From Thermoguttaceae bacterium (GTDB lineage: Bacteria; Planctomycetota; Planctomycetia; Pirellulales; Thermoguttaceae): a DNA stretch of 64,000 bases. The notes under the pieces were generated by a model. It saw only the letters and a list, made by a program, of their open reading frames with translations, was not told the DNA's origin and ran no database searches. The stretch covers positions 1-64,000 of the forward strand of contig JAGBDN010000085.1 of the NCBI GenBank assembly GCA_017937485.1, given 5' to 3'. The stretch's first letter is position 1. Each line of letters starts with the position of its first letter. Made by a program: the position numbers and the translations under genes. Of this stretch, positions 9,718-17,971 are shown in pieces.

Positions 9718-9735
9718 CGTTATTAATTAATAACG
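9718..9735. promoter_or_regulatory. Perfect 18-bp AT-rich palindrome
   Basis: CGTTATTAATTAATAACG is its own reverse complement. It lies about 70 bases upstream of the aldolase start, where an operator or promoter could be. A closely related string (TTATTAATTAATATCGACAA) recurs before pepT near 13133-13152. A binding site is inference only. Confidence 0.4.
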
Positions 9736-10161
9736 ACAAACCGTTGAACGAAACGCCGTTTTCTCGTTCGCGTCGCTTTGGCGTTTGTCGGGGAGCGGGC
9801 GCTAAAACCCAACCGAAGGGGTCGAGTATCTCGTACGCGCCAAGCGTTCCGACCGCTAACAATTCGAATTATACCTCGATTCGCCTACTTGAAAACGGGG
9901 GGGAAGGCCCTTCCTTAAAATTTTTTTCGACGTTTTTGCCGAAAGCGCCGGTTTTACTGATTTTTCCGGCCTTGGATTTCCTTTGAGCGTTCTTCCCGGA
10001 AACGGGCGCGGGGTCGGGAAAACGTTGTAACGGTCGCGGAGATTTTACGGATTCGGCGAGCGGGGGCGAGGGAAGCGTTTGGGCGTCGTCGAAATTATTG
10101 GTAAGCGCGTTTTTTTTCGATTTGCGGCGGTCGACGGGCTTTCCAAATTGTTTGACTTCGC

Positions 10162-10167
10162 TAAAAT
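10162..10167 (+). promoter_or_regulatory. Possible -10 box directly before mutS
   Basis: TAAAAT ends 7 bases before the mutS ATG, which would place transcription start at or next to the start codon. The matching -35 position (CTTTCC) is poor, so confidence is limited. Confidence 0.35.
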
Positions 10168-10174
10168 AGACGGT

Positions 10175-13018
10175 ATGAGCGAACTTACCCCGATGATGAA
10201 ACAATATTACGACGCCAAAGAGGCTTCGAAGGGCGCCCTGCTGCTTTTCCGGATGGGCGACTTTTACGAGATGTTCTTTGACGACGCGTACAAGGCCGCC
10301 GAAACGCTCGGCGTTACCGTTACGACCCGCGACCGCAATAAGCCCGCGTCGGAAGCGACGCCGATGGCCGGGTTCCCGCACCAACATCTGGACGCTTATT
10401 TAGCGCGCCTCGTCGCCGCCGGACACAAGGTGGCGGTTTGCGAGCAGATGGAAGACCCGAAAAAGGCGAAGACGATCGTCAAGCGCGAGGTTACTCGCAT
10501 CGTAACGCCCGGGACGGTGATGGACGAGTCGATGCTCGATCCGCGTCGCAGCAACTACTTGGCGGCGATTTACATTCCGGAGAAGAAGCGGCGTTGCGCG
10601 AAGGCGGGAGCGCCGGGCGCCGAGTTTTGCGACGACGAGGACGAACGTTCCGAGGAGTTTTTGCGAACGCTCGACCGCGCCGAGCAGGACGAGGAACGGC
10701 GCGCGGCGGCGAACGGCGGTTCGGACGCGGCCCGCAAATTCGGCAAAATCGGCGCTTCCGATATTCCGCCGACGAAACTTGTCGGGCTCGCTTGGGTCGA
10801 AACGTCGACGGGGCATTTTTCGGCGACGACGATTCCGTTTTCGAGTCTTTTCGACCAACTGGCGCGCGTGCGACCGTCCGAATGCCTCATTCAGGAAGAA
10901 TTTCGTTACATCTTTCCCGAATGGACGCTCGAACAGACGACGCTGACGACTCGGCCCGGCTGGGTTTTCGCGAAGCGGACGGCGTTCGACGCGCTCTCGA
11001 AGCACTTCCGCCTGTCGACGTTCGAAGGGTTCGGTTTTAACGAAAAAGACGACGTTTGCGCGTTGCAGGCGGCGGGGGGCGTTATCGATTATTTGCTCGA
11101 AACGCAGAAACAATCGCTCGACCATATCGACGCGCTCGTTCCTTACCGTCGCGGAAAACGGCTCGAAATCGACGAGTCGACGCGCCGAAGTCTTGAAATC
11201 GTCCGCACTTACCGCGACGGTCGCCGCGAAGGTTCGCTCCTGGCGACGATGGATCGTTGCGTTACGTCGATGGGGAGCCGCCTGCTGGCCGAGTGGGTGT
11301 CGTACCCGCTGACCGAGTGCGATTTGATCGGGATTCGACAGGACGCGGTCGCCGAAATTATCGAGCGCGGCGCCGAAATGGGCCCGATTCGCGACGCGTT
11401 CGCCGGCGTTTTCGACTTGGAACGGATTATTTCCCGCATCGTGCAGGAACGGGCGACGCCGCGCGATTTGATCGGGGTCGGGAAGACGATTCGCTCCTTC
11501 CCGATCTTCAAGAGCTTCCTCGAAACGTCGTCGAGCCGCCTCTTGAAGACGCTCGGCGACCACCTCGAACTGAAAAACGAGCTTTGCGACGAGATCGAGC
11601 GCGCGCTCGGCGACGAGGCCCCGCTCAATTTCCGCGACGGCGGGTTCGTTTGCGACGGTTATAGCGAAAAACTCGACGAATACCGTCGACTCCAACGCGG
11701 CGGGAAGGAATGGTTGACCGCGTATCAAGCCGCCGAAGTCCGCCGCACCGGGCTGACGGGGTTGAAAATCGGTTTTAACAACGTTTTTGGTTACTATATC
11801 GAATTATCGCGCTCGGTCGCCGATAAAGTTCCGGAAAATTACGTTCGGAAGCAAACGCTCAAAAACGCCGAACGGTACGTAACGCCGGAGTTGAAGGAGT
11901 ACGAAGAAAAAACGCTCGGCGCCGAGGAACTCGCGAAGGAACTCGAATTTGAGATTTTCTCGACGCTCCGGCGCAAGGTCGCGGACGTGCGGGCCGACAT
12001 TCAGCGCGCGGCGAACGTGTTGGCGCACTTCGACGTGTTGGCCGGGCTCGCGACGTTGGCCGAACAGGGGAATTACTGCCGTCCGGAGATGGTCGACGAG
12101 CCGATTTTGCGCATCGAAGACGGGCGGCACCCGTCGCTCGACGCGACCCTTCCGGCGGGGGAATTCGTCCCGAACAGCGCTTACTGCGACGAGAAAAACG
12201 GCTTTTTGCACCTCATCACCGGCCCGAATATGGCGGGGAAAAGCACCTTCATTCGCCAAACGGCGCTCTTGACGCTGATGGCGCAGGTCGGTTCCTTCAT
12301 CCCGGCGCGCGAGGCGACGATCGGCGTCGTCGACCGGATTTTCGCTCGGGTCGGCGCCTCCGACGAACTGACGCGCGGCCAAAGCACCTTTATGGTCGAG
12401 ATGATCGAAACGGCTCGCATCCTGAACAACGCGACCCCGCGCAGTCTCGTCGTGTTGGACGAAATCGGTCGGGGCACCAGCACTTACGACGGCGTTTCGA
12501 TCGCTTGGGCGTTGGCGGAATTTATCGCGAAAAAAATCAAATGCCGCACGTTTTTCGCGACGCACTACCACGAGTTGACCGATTTGGCCGACATTTACGA
12601 CGGCGTTAACAACCTTAACGTCGCGGTGCGGGAATGGCGGGACGAAATCGCGTTTTTGCACAAGATCGCGCCCGGCGCCGCGGATAAAAGTTACGGGATT
12701 CACGTCGCTCGACTCGCCGGCGCGCCGAAAGAGGTCGTCGAACGGGCCCGCGAGATTTTGGCCGGTTTGGAGGCCGCGCGAGCCGGGCAAACGACCGACG
12801 CGGTGCGGGAAACGCTCCGGAGTATGTCGCGAAAGGGCCGCAAAAAGGGCGCCGAGGAACGCGATTGCGTTCAATTTTCCCTCTTCGGCCCGGAAGATCA
12901 CCCGGTCGTCGACGAGTTGCGCCGCTTGGACGTCGACCGAATGACGCCGCTCGAAGCGCTGACGACGCTCGAACGGTTGAAGCGGTATTTGGAAACGTCC
13001 GCCCCAAAACGGCGTTGA
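10175..13018 (+). CDS. mutS: DNA mismatch repair protein MutS
   Basis: This 947-residue ATPase recognises mismatches and small loops. The N-terminal mismatch-binding domain has the FYEMF motif in LLFRMGDFYEMFFDDA (about residues 23-38). The connector, lever and clamp domains follow. The C-terminal ATPase has Walker A GPNMAGKST (near 683), the DEIGRGTSTYDG Walker B/signature (near 760), and THYHEL. It is about 90 residues longer than typical MutS, partly from a charged insertion at about 130-200 between RRSNYLAAIY and LVGLAWVETSTGHF, rich in Arg, Glu and Asp. The ATG at 10175 matches the conserved N-terminus; a frame open further upstream looks non-coding. No Shine-Dalgarno is obvious, and a -10-like box abuts the start, so a leaderless mRNA is possible. 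No mutL is nearby. Confidence 0.97.
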   Translation: MSELTPMMKQYYDAKEASKGALLLFRMGDFYEMFFDDAYKAAETLGVTVTTRDRNKPASEATPMAGFPHQHLDAYLARLVAAGHKVAVCEQMEDPKKAKTIVKREVTRIVTPGTVMDESMLDPRRSNYLAAIYIPEKKRRCAKAGAPGAEFCDDEDERSEEFLRTLDRAEQDEERRAAANGGSDAARKFGKIGASDIPPTKLVGLAWVETSTGHFSATTIPFSSLFDQLARVRPSECLIQEEFRYIFPEWTLEQTTLTTRPGWVFAKRTAFDALSKHFRLSTFEGFGFNEKDDVCALQAAGGVIDYLLETQKQSLDHIDALVPYRRGKRLEIDESTRRSLEIVRTYRDGRREGSLLATMDRCVTSMGSRLLAEWVSYPLTECDLIGIRQDAVAEIIERGAEMGPIRDAFAGVFDLERIISRIVQERATPRDLIGVGKTIRSFPIFKSFLETSSSRLLKTLGDHLELKNELCDEIERALGDEAPLNFRDGGFVCDGYSEKLDEYRRLQRGGKEWLTAYQAAEVRRTGLTGLKIGFNNVFGYYIELSRSVADKVPENYVRKQTLKNAERYVTPELKEYEEKTLGAEELAKELEFEIFSTLRRKVADVRADIQRAANVLAHFDVLAGLATLAEQGNYCRPEMVDEPILRIEDGRHPSLDATLPAGEFVPNSAYCDEKNGFLHLITGPNMAGKSTFIRQTALLTLMAQVGSFIPAREATIGVVDRIFARVGASDELTRGQSTFMVEMIETARILNNATPRSLVVLDEIGRGTSTYDGVSIAWALAEFIAKKIKCRTFFATHYHELTDLADIYDGVNNLNVAVREWRDEIAFLHKIAPGAADKSYGIHVARLAGAPKEVVERAREILAGLEAARAGQTTDAVRETLRSMSRKGRKKGAEERDCVQFSLFGPEDHPVVDELRRLDVDRMTPLEALTTLERLKRYLETSAPKRR

Positions 13019-13135
13019 CGTCGCGAAGTTTGACGGTCGCGGCGATTGCGACGGTTGCGCCGGTTGTCGCGGTCGCGTTAATTGCGTCGATTGAAGCGAC
13101 GCCGGTTTTCGCCGTTCGTCGCTTTTAACCGCTTA

Positions 13136-13184
13136 TTAATTAATATCGACAACGCGATGTAGCGCTCGCGTCAATAACGAGCGC
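13136..13184 (+). repeat. Intergenic CGATGTAG repeat, copy A, with hairpin
   Basis: An AT-rich ATTAATTAAT precedes GACAACGCGATGTAGCGCTCG. The end of the motif forms a hairpin (GCGCTCG at 13162-13168 with CGAGCGC at 13178-13184). It shares a long gapped match with copy B at 36430 and shorter matches with the copies near 37511, 37581 and 46974. Confidence 0.5.
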
Positions 13185-13256
13185 GATTTCGCAAAAGAAA
13201 ATATTGACAAAACGAGAAAAAGCCGCCGCGAAACCGGTCGGCGAGGAGGCGAAACG

Positions 13257-14531
13257 ATGACTTTGAAGAGCCCGCTCGAACGATTTTTGAAATACGTCGC
13301 GATCGAAACGACGTCGAACGAAGAGGCGACGACGACCCCGAGTTCGCCGAAGGAGTTCGACTTGGCCCGCGTTTTGGTCGACGAGTTGCGCGAAATCGGG
13401 CTCGCCGACGCCGACGTCGACGAACATTGTTACGTTACCGCGACCTTGCCGTCGAACGTCGAACCGCAAAACGCCGACGAGCCGATTCCGACCGTCGGGC
13501 TGATCGCGCACCTCGATACCTCCTGCGCCGCGTCCGGAGCGAACGTTCGCCCGAAAACGTTCGTTTACGAAGGGGGCGATATCGCGCTTGAAAACGGCGA
13601 AGTCATTCCGGAAACGGATGAAATGAAGGCGCTCGTCGGGCGTCGCTTCGTCGTTTCGGACGGGACGACCCTTCTCGGCGCCGACGACAAAGCGGGAATC
13701 GCGGCGATTATGGCGGCGGTCGAGCGCCTCGCGAACTCGGCGGAGAAGCGGGCGAACGTCCGCGTTTGCTTCACGCCGGACGAGGAAATCGGGAACGGAA
13801 CGGCGTTTTTCGACGTCGAGCGGTTCGGCGCCGACTGCGCGTACACCGTCGACGGCGGCCCGGGCGGCGAAATCAACGGCGAAACTTTCTCCGCCGACCG
13901 CGCGACGATCACCGTTCGCGGCGTCGACGTTCATCCGGGCGAAGCGAAGGGAACGATGATCAACGCGGCGGCGATTTTGGCGCGAATCGTCGCCGAACTT
14001 CCGCCGGAACGAACGCCGGAACAAACGGAAAATCGGGAGCCGTTTATCCATCTTTACAAGCTCGACGGCGGCGTTTCGGAAGCGAAGGCCGTTTTTCTCC
14101 TCCGCGCGTTCGACGAGGAGGCCCGGGCCGAGAACCGACGACTCCTCGAAGCGGCGATCGAGAAAGTCGTCGTCGAGACCGATTCCGACGCGGTTTGCGA
14201 GCTGGACGTAGTCCGCCAATACGAGAATATGGGCTATTTCCTCAAAGACGCGCCGGAGGTTTTGGAAACGCTCGAAGCGGCGGTTCGCAACGTCGGGCTC
14301 GAGCCGCGTTGGATTCCGATTCGCGGCGGCACCGACGGTTCGCGCTTGACCGAAATGGGGCTCCCGACGCCGAACATTTTCACCGGCGGACGGAATTTTC
14401 ACTCGACTCGCGAATGGCTCGACGTCGAAGATTTGGAGAAGGCGACCGAAACGCTCGTCGAATTGATTCGCCTTTGGGCCGAGAAACCGCGTCCGCGCCG
14501 GTTGCGTAAAGCGGACGAAGCGAACGCTTGA
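13257..14531 (+). CDS. pepT: Peptidase T (tripeptide aminopeptidase)
   Basis: This 424-residue M20-family metallopeptidase removes the N-terminal residue from tripeptides in the cytoplasm. The metal-site motifs are in order: AHLDTS (His85, Asp87), GADDKAG (bridging Asp), TPDEEIGNG (general-base Glu and ligand Glu), TVDGG and the C-terminal GGRNFHS His. The length fits PepT (about 410). AGGAGG at 13243-13248 is well placed for the ATG at 13257. The gene lies after mutS across a 238-bp gap holding repeat copy A. PepT is preferred over other M20 peptidases because of VGLIAHLDTS, RGVDVHPGEAKG and the overall spacing. Confidence 0.93.
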   Translation: MTLKSPLERFLKYVAIETTSNEEATTTPSSPKEFDLARVLVDELREIGLADADVDEHCYVTATLPSNVEPQNADEPIPTVGLIAHLDTSCAASGANVRPKTFVYEGGDIALENGEVIPETDEMKALVGRRFVVSDGTTLLGADDKAGIAAIMAAVERLANSAEKRANVRVCFTPDEEIGNGTAFFDVERFGADCAYTVDGGPGGEINGETFSADRATITVRGVDVHPGEAKGTMINAAAILARIVAELPPERTPEQTENREPFIHLYKLDGGVSEAKAVFLLRAFDEEARAENRRLLEAAIEKVVVETDSDAVCELDVVRQYENMGYFLKDAPEVLETLEAAVRNVGLEPRWIPIRGGTDGSRLTEMGLPTPNIFTGGRNFHSTREWLDVEDLEKATETLVELIRLWAEKPRPRRLRKADEANA

Positions 14532-14624
14532 GTTTGACGATTAAACGGAAGATAACGAAAACGCCGAAACTTTAGCGGTCGGCGTCGACGAATTTTTGAG
14601 AAAATAGAAGAAATAGGTAAGAAA

Positions 14625-15242
14625 ATGGAATTTTTCTATCGCGTTTTTACGACCGTCGACAAGAAACTTTGGTTGGCCGAAATCGAAGATTACCTTGAAA
14701 AAGAGGAAATCCCGCTTTCCGCGATTCCGATCGTCGACGAAGCGGACGAAGACAATCTCGACGCGGAGCCGATTCAAATCCTTTTCGTCGACGCCGAAGA
14801 CCGCGAGGTCGCGATTCTCGAATACGACGCGCTCTCCGATTCGGAAATGTTGACCGAGGAAGTCGCCGAGTTCCGCGAACTTGTCGGCGAGATGCTCCCG
14901 GAACGGAACCGCGCTTGGGCGGTCGAAAAATTCGCGGCGACGACCGGTTGTTTCGCGTTCCAAATGCTCGAAGACGGGTTCGAAGAAGCGAATTGGGACG
15001 CCGTCGCGACGCTCGCCGCTTGGCTCCGCTCCGAAACGAACGGTTTCGAGCAATCGGACGGCGGCCAAATCACCAACGAAAACGGCGCGGTCGTTTTGGT
15101 CGTTCCTTACGACGAAGACGAAGAACGAGAAGAGGACGATTGGCGCGGTTGCACGGTCGCGACGCTCGTCGACGGCGCTTGGGTTGAAGCGGAACTCGAT
15201 TCCGAAGCGGCGTTCGATAAATTCCTCGACGGCGACGCTTGA
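14625..15242 (+). CDS. Acidic cytoplasmic protein of unknown function
   Basis: The frame encodes 205 residues with a strong excess of Asp and Glu (for example DEADEDNLDAEP and PYDEDEEREEDDW). There is no signal peptide or membrane segment. A mixed helix/strand pattern (FFYRVFTTVDKKLWLAEIEDYLEKEEIP) and the normal codon bias of the region support a real gene. AGGTAAG precedes the ATG at a usable distance. I do not recognise a family. It lies between pepT and galK, but separate promoters make a functional link uncertain. Confidence 0.65.
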   Translation: MEFFYRVFTTVDKKLWLAEIEDYLEKEEIPLSAIPIVDEADEDNLDAEPIQILFVDAEDREVAILEYDALSDSEMLTEEVAEFRELVGEMLPERNRAWAVEKFAATTGCFAFQMLEDGFEEANWDAVATLAAWLRSETNGFEQSDGGQITNENGAVVLVVPYDEDEEREEDDWRGCTVATLVDGAWVEAELDSEAAFDKFLDGDA

Positions 15243-15267
15243 AAAACGGAGCGTTTTCCGGTATACT
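15239..15267 (+). promoter_or_regulatory. Promoter upstream of galK
   Basis: TTGAAA and TATACT are separated by 17 bases. The -35 overlaps the end of the preceding gene. It would give galK a leader of about 325 bases that includes the 43-bp tandem repeat. Confidence 0.6.
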
Positions 15268-15598
15268 GAGCGAAACGAACGTCGGCGGAGCGGGAAAAAC
15301 GTCGCGTCGACGTTCCGGTTTTGCGGTTTAGACAAACTTTAACGCGGCTCCGAAGGAACGTCGGAGTCGACGGAGGCGTTTTGCGCTTGCGTCGCTTCGA
15401 CGTCGGGGCGTTTTGCGTCAATTTATCGGCGACGGGGGCGTTTTCGACTTTCGCGCTTGTCGATTTTTCCGACGAGCGAGGCGTTGGGAACGTTTGCGCT
15501 TGCCGATTTTTCCGACGAGCGAGGCGTTGGGAACGTTTGCGCTTGCCGATTTTAACAATTTTTCCGATTTTATTTTTCGAACGTAAAGGACGAGGCCG
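15243..15598. other. Long galK leader region
   Basis: It contains the galK promoter at its left edge and the 43-bp tandem repeat near its right end. No protein-coding gene is supported. Confidence 0.5.
15453..15553 (+). repeat. 43-bp tandem repeat, about 2.4 copies
   Basis: Copies begin at 15453, 15496 and 15539 with GCGCTTG(T/C)CGATTTTTCCGA. The first two are almost identical (one T/C change) and the third is partial. The period is not a multiple of three, consistent with non-coding DNA in the leader of galK. Confidence 0.85.
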
Positions 15599-16789
15599 AT
15601 GTCCGACCGACTTTTTGAAGAGCTGTTGAACGAAACGAAGACCCTTTTTCGCGAAAAATTCGGCGCGGAGCCGCAAACGCTCGTCGCGGCGCCCGGTCGC
15701 GTTAATTTGATCGGCGAACACACCGACTACAACGGCGGCTTCGTCTTCCCGATGGCGATCGAGCGTTGGACGATTATCGCCGCCGGGCCGAACGACGGCG
15801 CCGAAAAAGCGACGATTTACGCGAAAGCGACCGACGAAACCGCCGATTTTGCGATTTCCGGCGAAATTTTGCCCGCCGAAAAAGTCGAGTGGACGTCTTA
15901 CGTTCAGGGCGCGATCGCTTGTTCGCTCGAAAAGGGCGCGAAAGTCGCCGGTTTCAACGCCGTTATTACGTCGAACGTTCCGCTCGGCGGCGGCCTTTCG
16001 AGCTCCGCTTCGCTGGAAGTCGCCGTCGCGACGCTGATGGAAGAGTTGAGCGGCGTTAAATTCGGCGCCGTCGAAAAACCGCTCCTCTGCCAAAAGGCGG
16101 AACACGTCTTCGCGAAGATGAAGTGCGGGATTATGGATCAATTCATCTCGGCGCTTGGCGAAAAAGACTGCGCGATGCTCCTCGACTGCCGCAGTTGCGA
16201 GCCGAAAATGATTCCGATTTCCGACCCGAGCATCTCGGTGTTGATTACCAACTCGAACGTCAAACACGCGCTGACCGGGAGCGAATATCCGGAACGTCGC
16301 GCCAGTTGCGAAGAAGCCGCCCGTCGTCTCGGCGTCGAACTTTTGCGCGACGTTACGATGGAAACCCTTGAAGCGTCGAAAGATAAGCTGGTCGACGAAG
16401 AGAACGGCGACCGCCTCTACCGTCGCGCTCGACACGTCGTCGGCGAAGACGTTCGCACGCTGAAAATGGCCGACGCGCTCGTCGCCGGCGATTGGGCGAC
16501 CGTCGGCGCGCAGATGTACGCCAGCCACGACTCCCTTCGCGACGATTACGAAGTTTCCTGCCCGGAAATCGACGTTCTCGTCGAAATCGCCCGCAAAATC
16601 GGCCCGGAAGGGGGCGTTATCGGTTCGCGCATCACCGGCGGCGGCTTCGGCGGTTGCACCGTTTCGTTGGTAAAAACGGAAAAAGTCGCCGAGATTACCG
16701 AAATTATTAAGACGGAATATAAAAAAGCGGTCGGAAAAGACGCGACGATCTTCGCGACGCGTCCGGCGCAAGGGGCCCGCGTCCTTTAA
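15599..16789 (+). CDS. galK: Galactokinase
   Basis: This 396-residue GHMP-family kinase phosphorylates galactose at C1 with ATP, the first step of the Leloir pathway. The galactokinase signature GRVNLIGEHTDYNGG is at residues 33-47. The ATP-binding PLGGGLSSSAS motif follows, and the GHMP C-terminal SRITGGGFGGCTVSLV is near 345. The length is typical. AAAGGA precedes the ATG. No galT or galE is adjacent. An exported GH36-type alpha-galactosidase lies about 28 kb away and could release its substrate (inference). Confidence 0.95.
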   Translation: MSDRLFEELLNETKTLFREKFGAEPQTLVAAPGRVNLIGEHTDYNGGFVFPMAIERWTIIAAGPNDGAEKATIYAKATDETADFAISGEILPAEKVEWTSYVQGAIACSLEKGAKVAGFNAVITSNVPLGGGLSSSASLEVAVATLMEELSGVKFGAVEKPLLCQKAEHVFAKMKCGIMDQFISALGEKDCAMLLDCRSCEPKMIPISDPSISVLITNSNVKHALTGSEYPERRASCEEAARRLGVELLRDVTMETLEASKDKLVDEENGDRLYRRARHVVGEDVRTLKMADALVAGDWATVGAQMYASHDSLRDDYEVSCPEIDVLVEIARKIGPEGGVIGSRITGGGFGGCTVSLVKTEKVAEITEIIKTEYKKAVGKDATIFATRPAQGARVL

Positions 16790-17399
16790 TGAAGCTGCGT
16801 CGAATGGCGAACGCGGTTGCCTAATTCGCCGTTTTTACTCGTTTTAACGTTGCGAACGTTCGGCGAACGCGTTTCGTCGAGCGTTTAGCGGCGTTTTGCC
16901 TTGCCGGAAAGCGCGTTTTTGGGGAAACGGCGGCGTTTCTTTGGAGGAGCGAAATTTTTTTATAAAACGAGCGTTAAAAGCGTTAAAACGCGTATTTTCG
17001 GAATAATCGGCGCAACCCGGCGAAAACGGCGGCGTTTGGGACGGCGACCGTTGCGAAAATGGGCGTCGACTTGAGAAAATTGGCGCTTCGACGCGAAAAA
17101 AAAGACGCGTCGAGCGATTTTTTGACGCAAAATCGTTAGAAAACGCGAAAACGTTCGGCGCCGCTCCTTGACGAGCGGCGAGCGCGTGTTAAAATACGTT
17201 AGTAAATTTTTTATGTTCGAGCGTTTCGCCCGACTCCGTTTCGGTTGTTCGCGTCGCTTTTTCGCGAAAATGTTTCGGCGAACGACGAAGGCGGAAGGGG
17301 AGCGGTCGGACGCTGTTCTGTCGAGACCGCGTCGTTGAAGACGTTTTTCGGCGCGCTCGACGTTTTGAACGCCTAAAATCACATCGATGGGAGATTAAA
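16790..17399. other. 610-bp intergenic region after galK
   Basis: A weak hairpin with TTCGCCGTTTTTA near 16804-16838 may end galK transcription. A promoter for the small gene downstream lies at 17168-17195. Nothing else is recognised. Confidence 0.45.
17168..17195 (+). promoter_or_regulatory. Promoter of the DUF6800-like gene
   Basis: TTGACG and TAAAAT are 16 bases apart, about 205 bases before the GTG start. Confidence 0.5.
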
Positions 17400-17579
17400 G
17401 TGTCTATTTCCGAAAGAAAAAAGGAATTGAAGTGCCGTCGCAAGCGTCGCGAACAACTGACGAAAATGAAGGCGAAGCTGCCGACCCTCGACGCCGCCGG
17501 CAAAGCGGTTTTCGCCGCGAAACTGCGCCGTATGACGCCGGGCGCCGAAGACCTCATCCGCGCTTGGGGCCTCGAATAA
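17400..17579 (+). CDS. Small basic DUF6800-like protein
   Basis: This 59-residue protein starts at GTG 17400, with GGGAG a few bases upstream. It begins SISERKKELKCRRKRREQL and ends LRRMTPGAEDLIRAWGLE. A very basic N-terminal helix followed by a conserved TPGAE...WGL end is what I recall for the planctomycete DUF6800 family. The size and charge resemble small ribosome-associated proteins such as bS21, but the true bS21 is encoded at 36992. Codon use is biased (aag, cgc, ctc), fitting good expression. A terminator-like hairpin lies about 130 bases downstream. The function is unknown. Confidence 0.8.
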   Translation: MSISERKKELKCRRKRREQLTKMKAKLPTLDAAGKAVFAAKLRRMTPGAEDLIRAWGLE

Positions 17580-17710
17580 TTTCGATTCCTTGGCCGCCGT
17601 TCGCCGGTTATTTTCGTCGAGACGCGCTTTTCAAACGCTTTTTTAAGCGTCGGAACGCGTTAAAACGCCGGAAGTAAATTGGCCGCGAACGTTCGAGCTT
17701 TCGAAGAGAC

Positions 17711-17744
17711 AAAAAACGCCGATTTTCGAGTCGGCGTTTTTTTG
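17711..17744 (+). terminator. Rho-independent terminator
   Basis: AAAAAACGCCGA and TCGGCGTTTTTTT form the stem around a short TTTTCGAG loop, ending in a T run. Confidence 0.8.
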
Positions 17745-17829
17745 TTTCTTGATCGCGCCGTTGCGTTTGGAATTTTAGGCGTTTTTTCTTTTGGGCTCGC
17801 GTCGTTTGGCGCGACCGTCGACGCGCCGC

Positions 17830-17858
17830 TTGACTTTGCGTCGGCGTTGCGTTAAGAT
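17830..17858 (+). promoter_or_regulatory. Promoter of the ThuA-like gene
   Basis: TTGACT and TAAGAT are 17 bases apart, about 115 bases before the ATG. Confidence 0.5.
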
Positions 17859-17971
17859 TAAGGGCGGAAAACGCTTGGCGACGCGGCAAAAAAGCCGACG
17901 GCGGTTTAACTAAGTTGTTTAATCGTTAAAACCGGCTCCGTCCGCTCGAGCAAAACGAAGGAGAATCGACG

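Larger units (their letters stand above)
9650..10174. other. Divergent intergenic region between aldolase and mutS
   Basis: It contains the 18-bp palindrome at 9718-9735 and a TAAAAT box at 10162-10167 just before mutS. The remainder is low-complexity GC/AT mixture without a supported gene. Confidence 0.5.
17580..17971. other. Intergenic region before the ThuA-like gene
   Basis: It holds a terminator hairpin (17711-17744) and a promoter (17830-17858). No other gene is seen. Confidence 0.5.

Noticed and set aside
10400..12901. Long minus-strand open frames opposite mutS
   Set aside because: They mirror a clear MutS coding sequence and are rich in Arg with no recognisable motifs.
15453..15553. 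CRISPR-like array
   Set aside because: The 43-bp units are directly adjacent without unique spacers and no cas genes are near.
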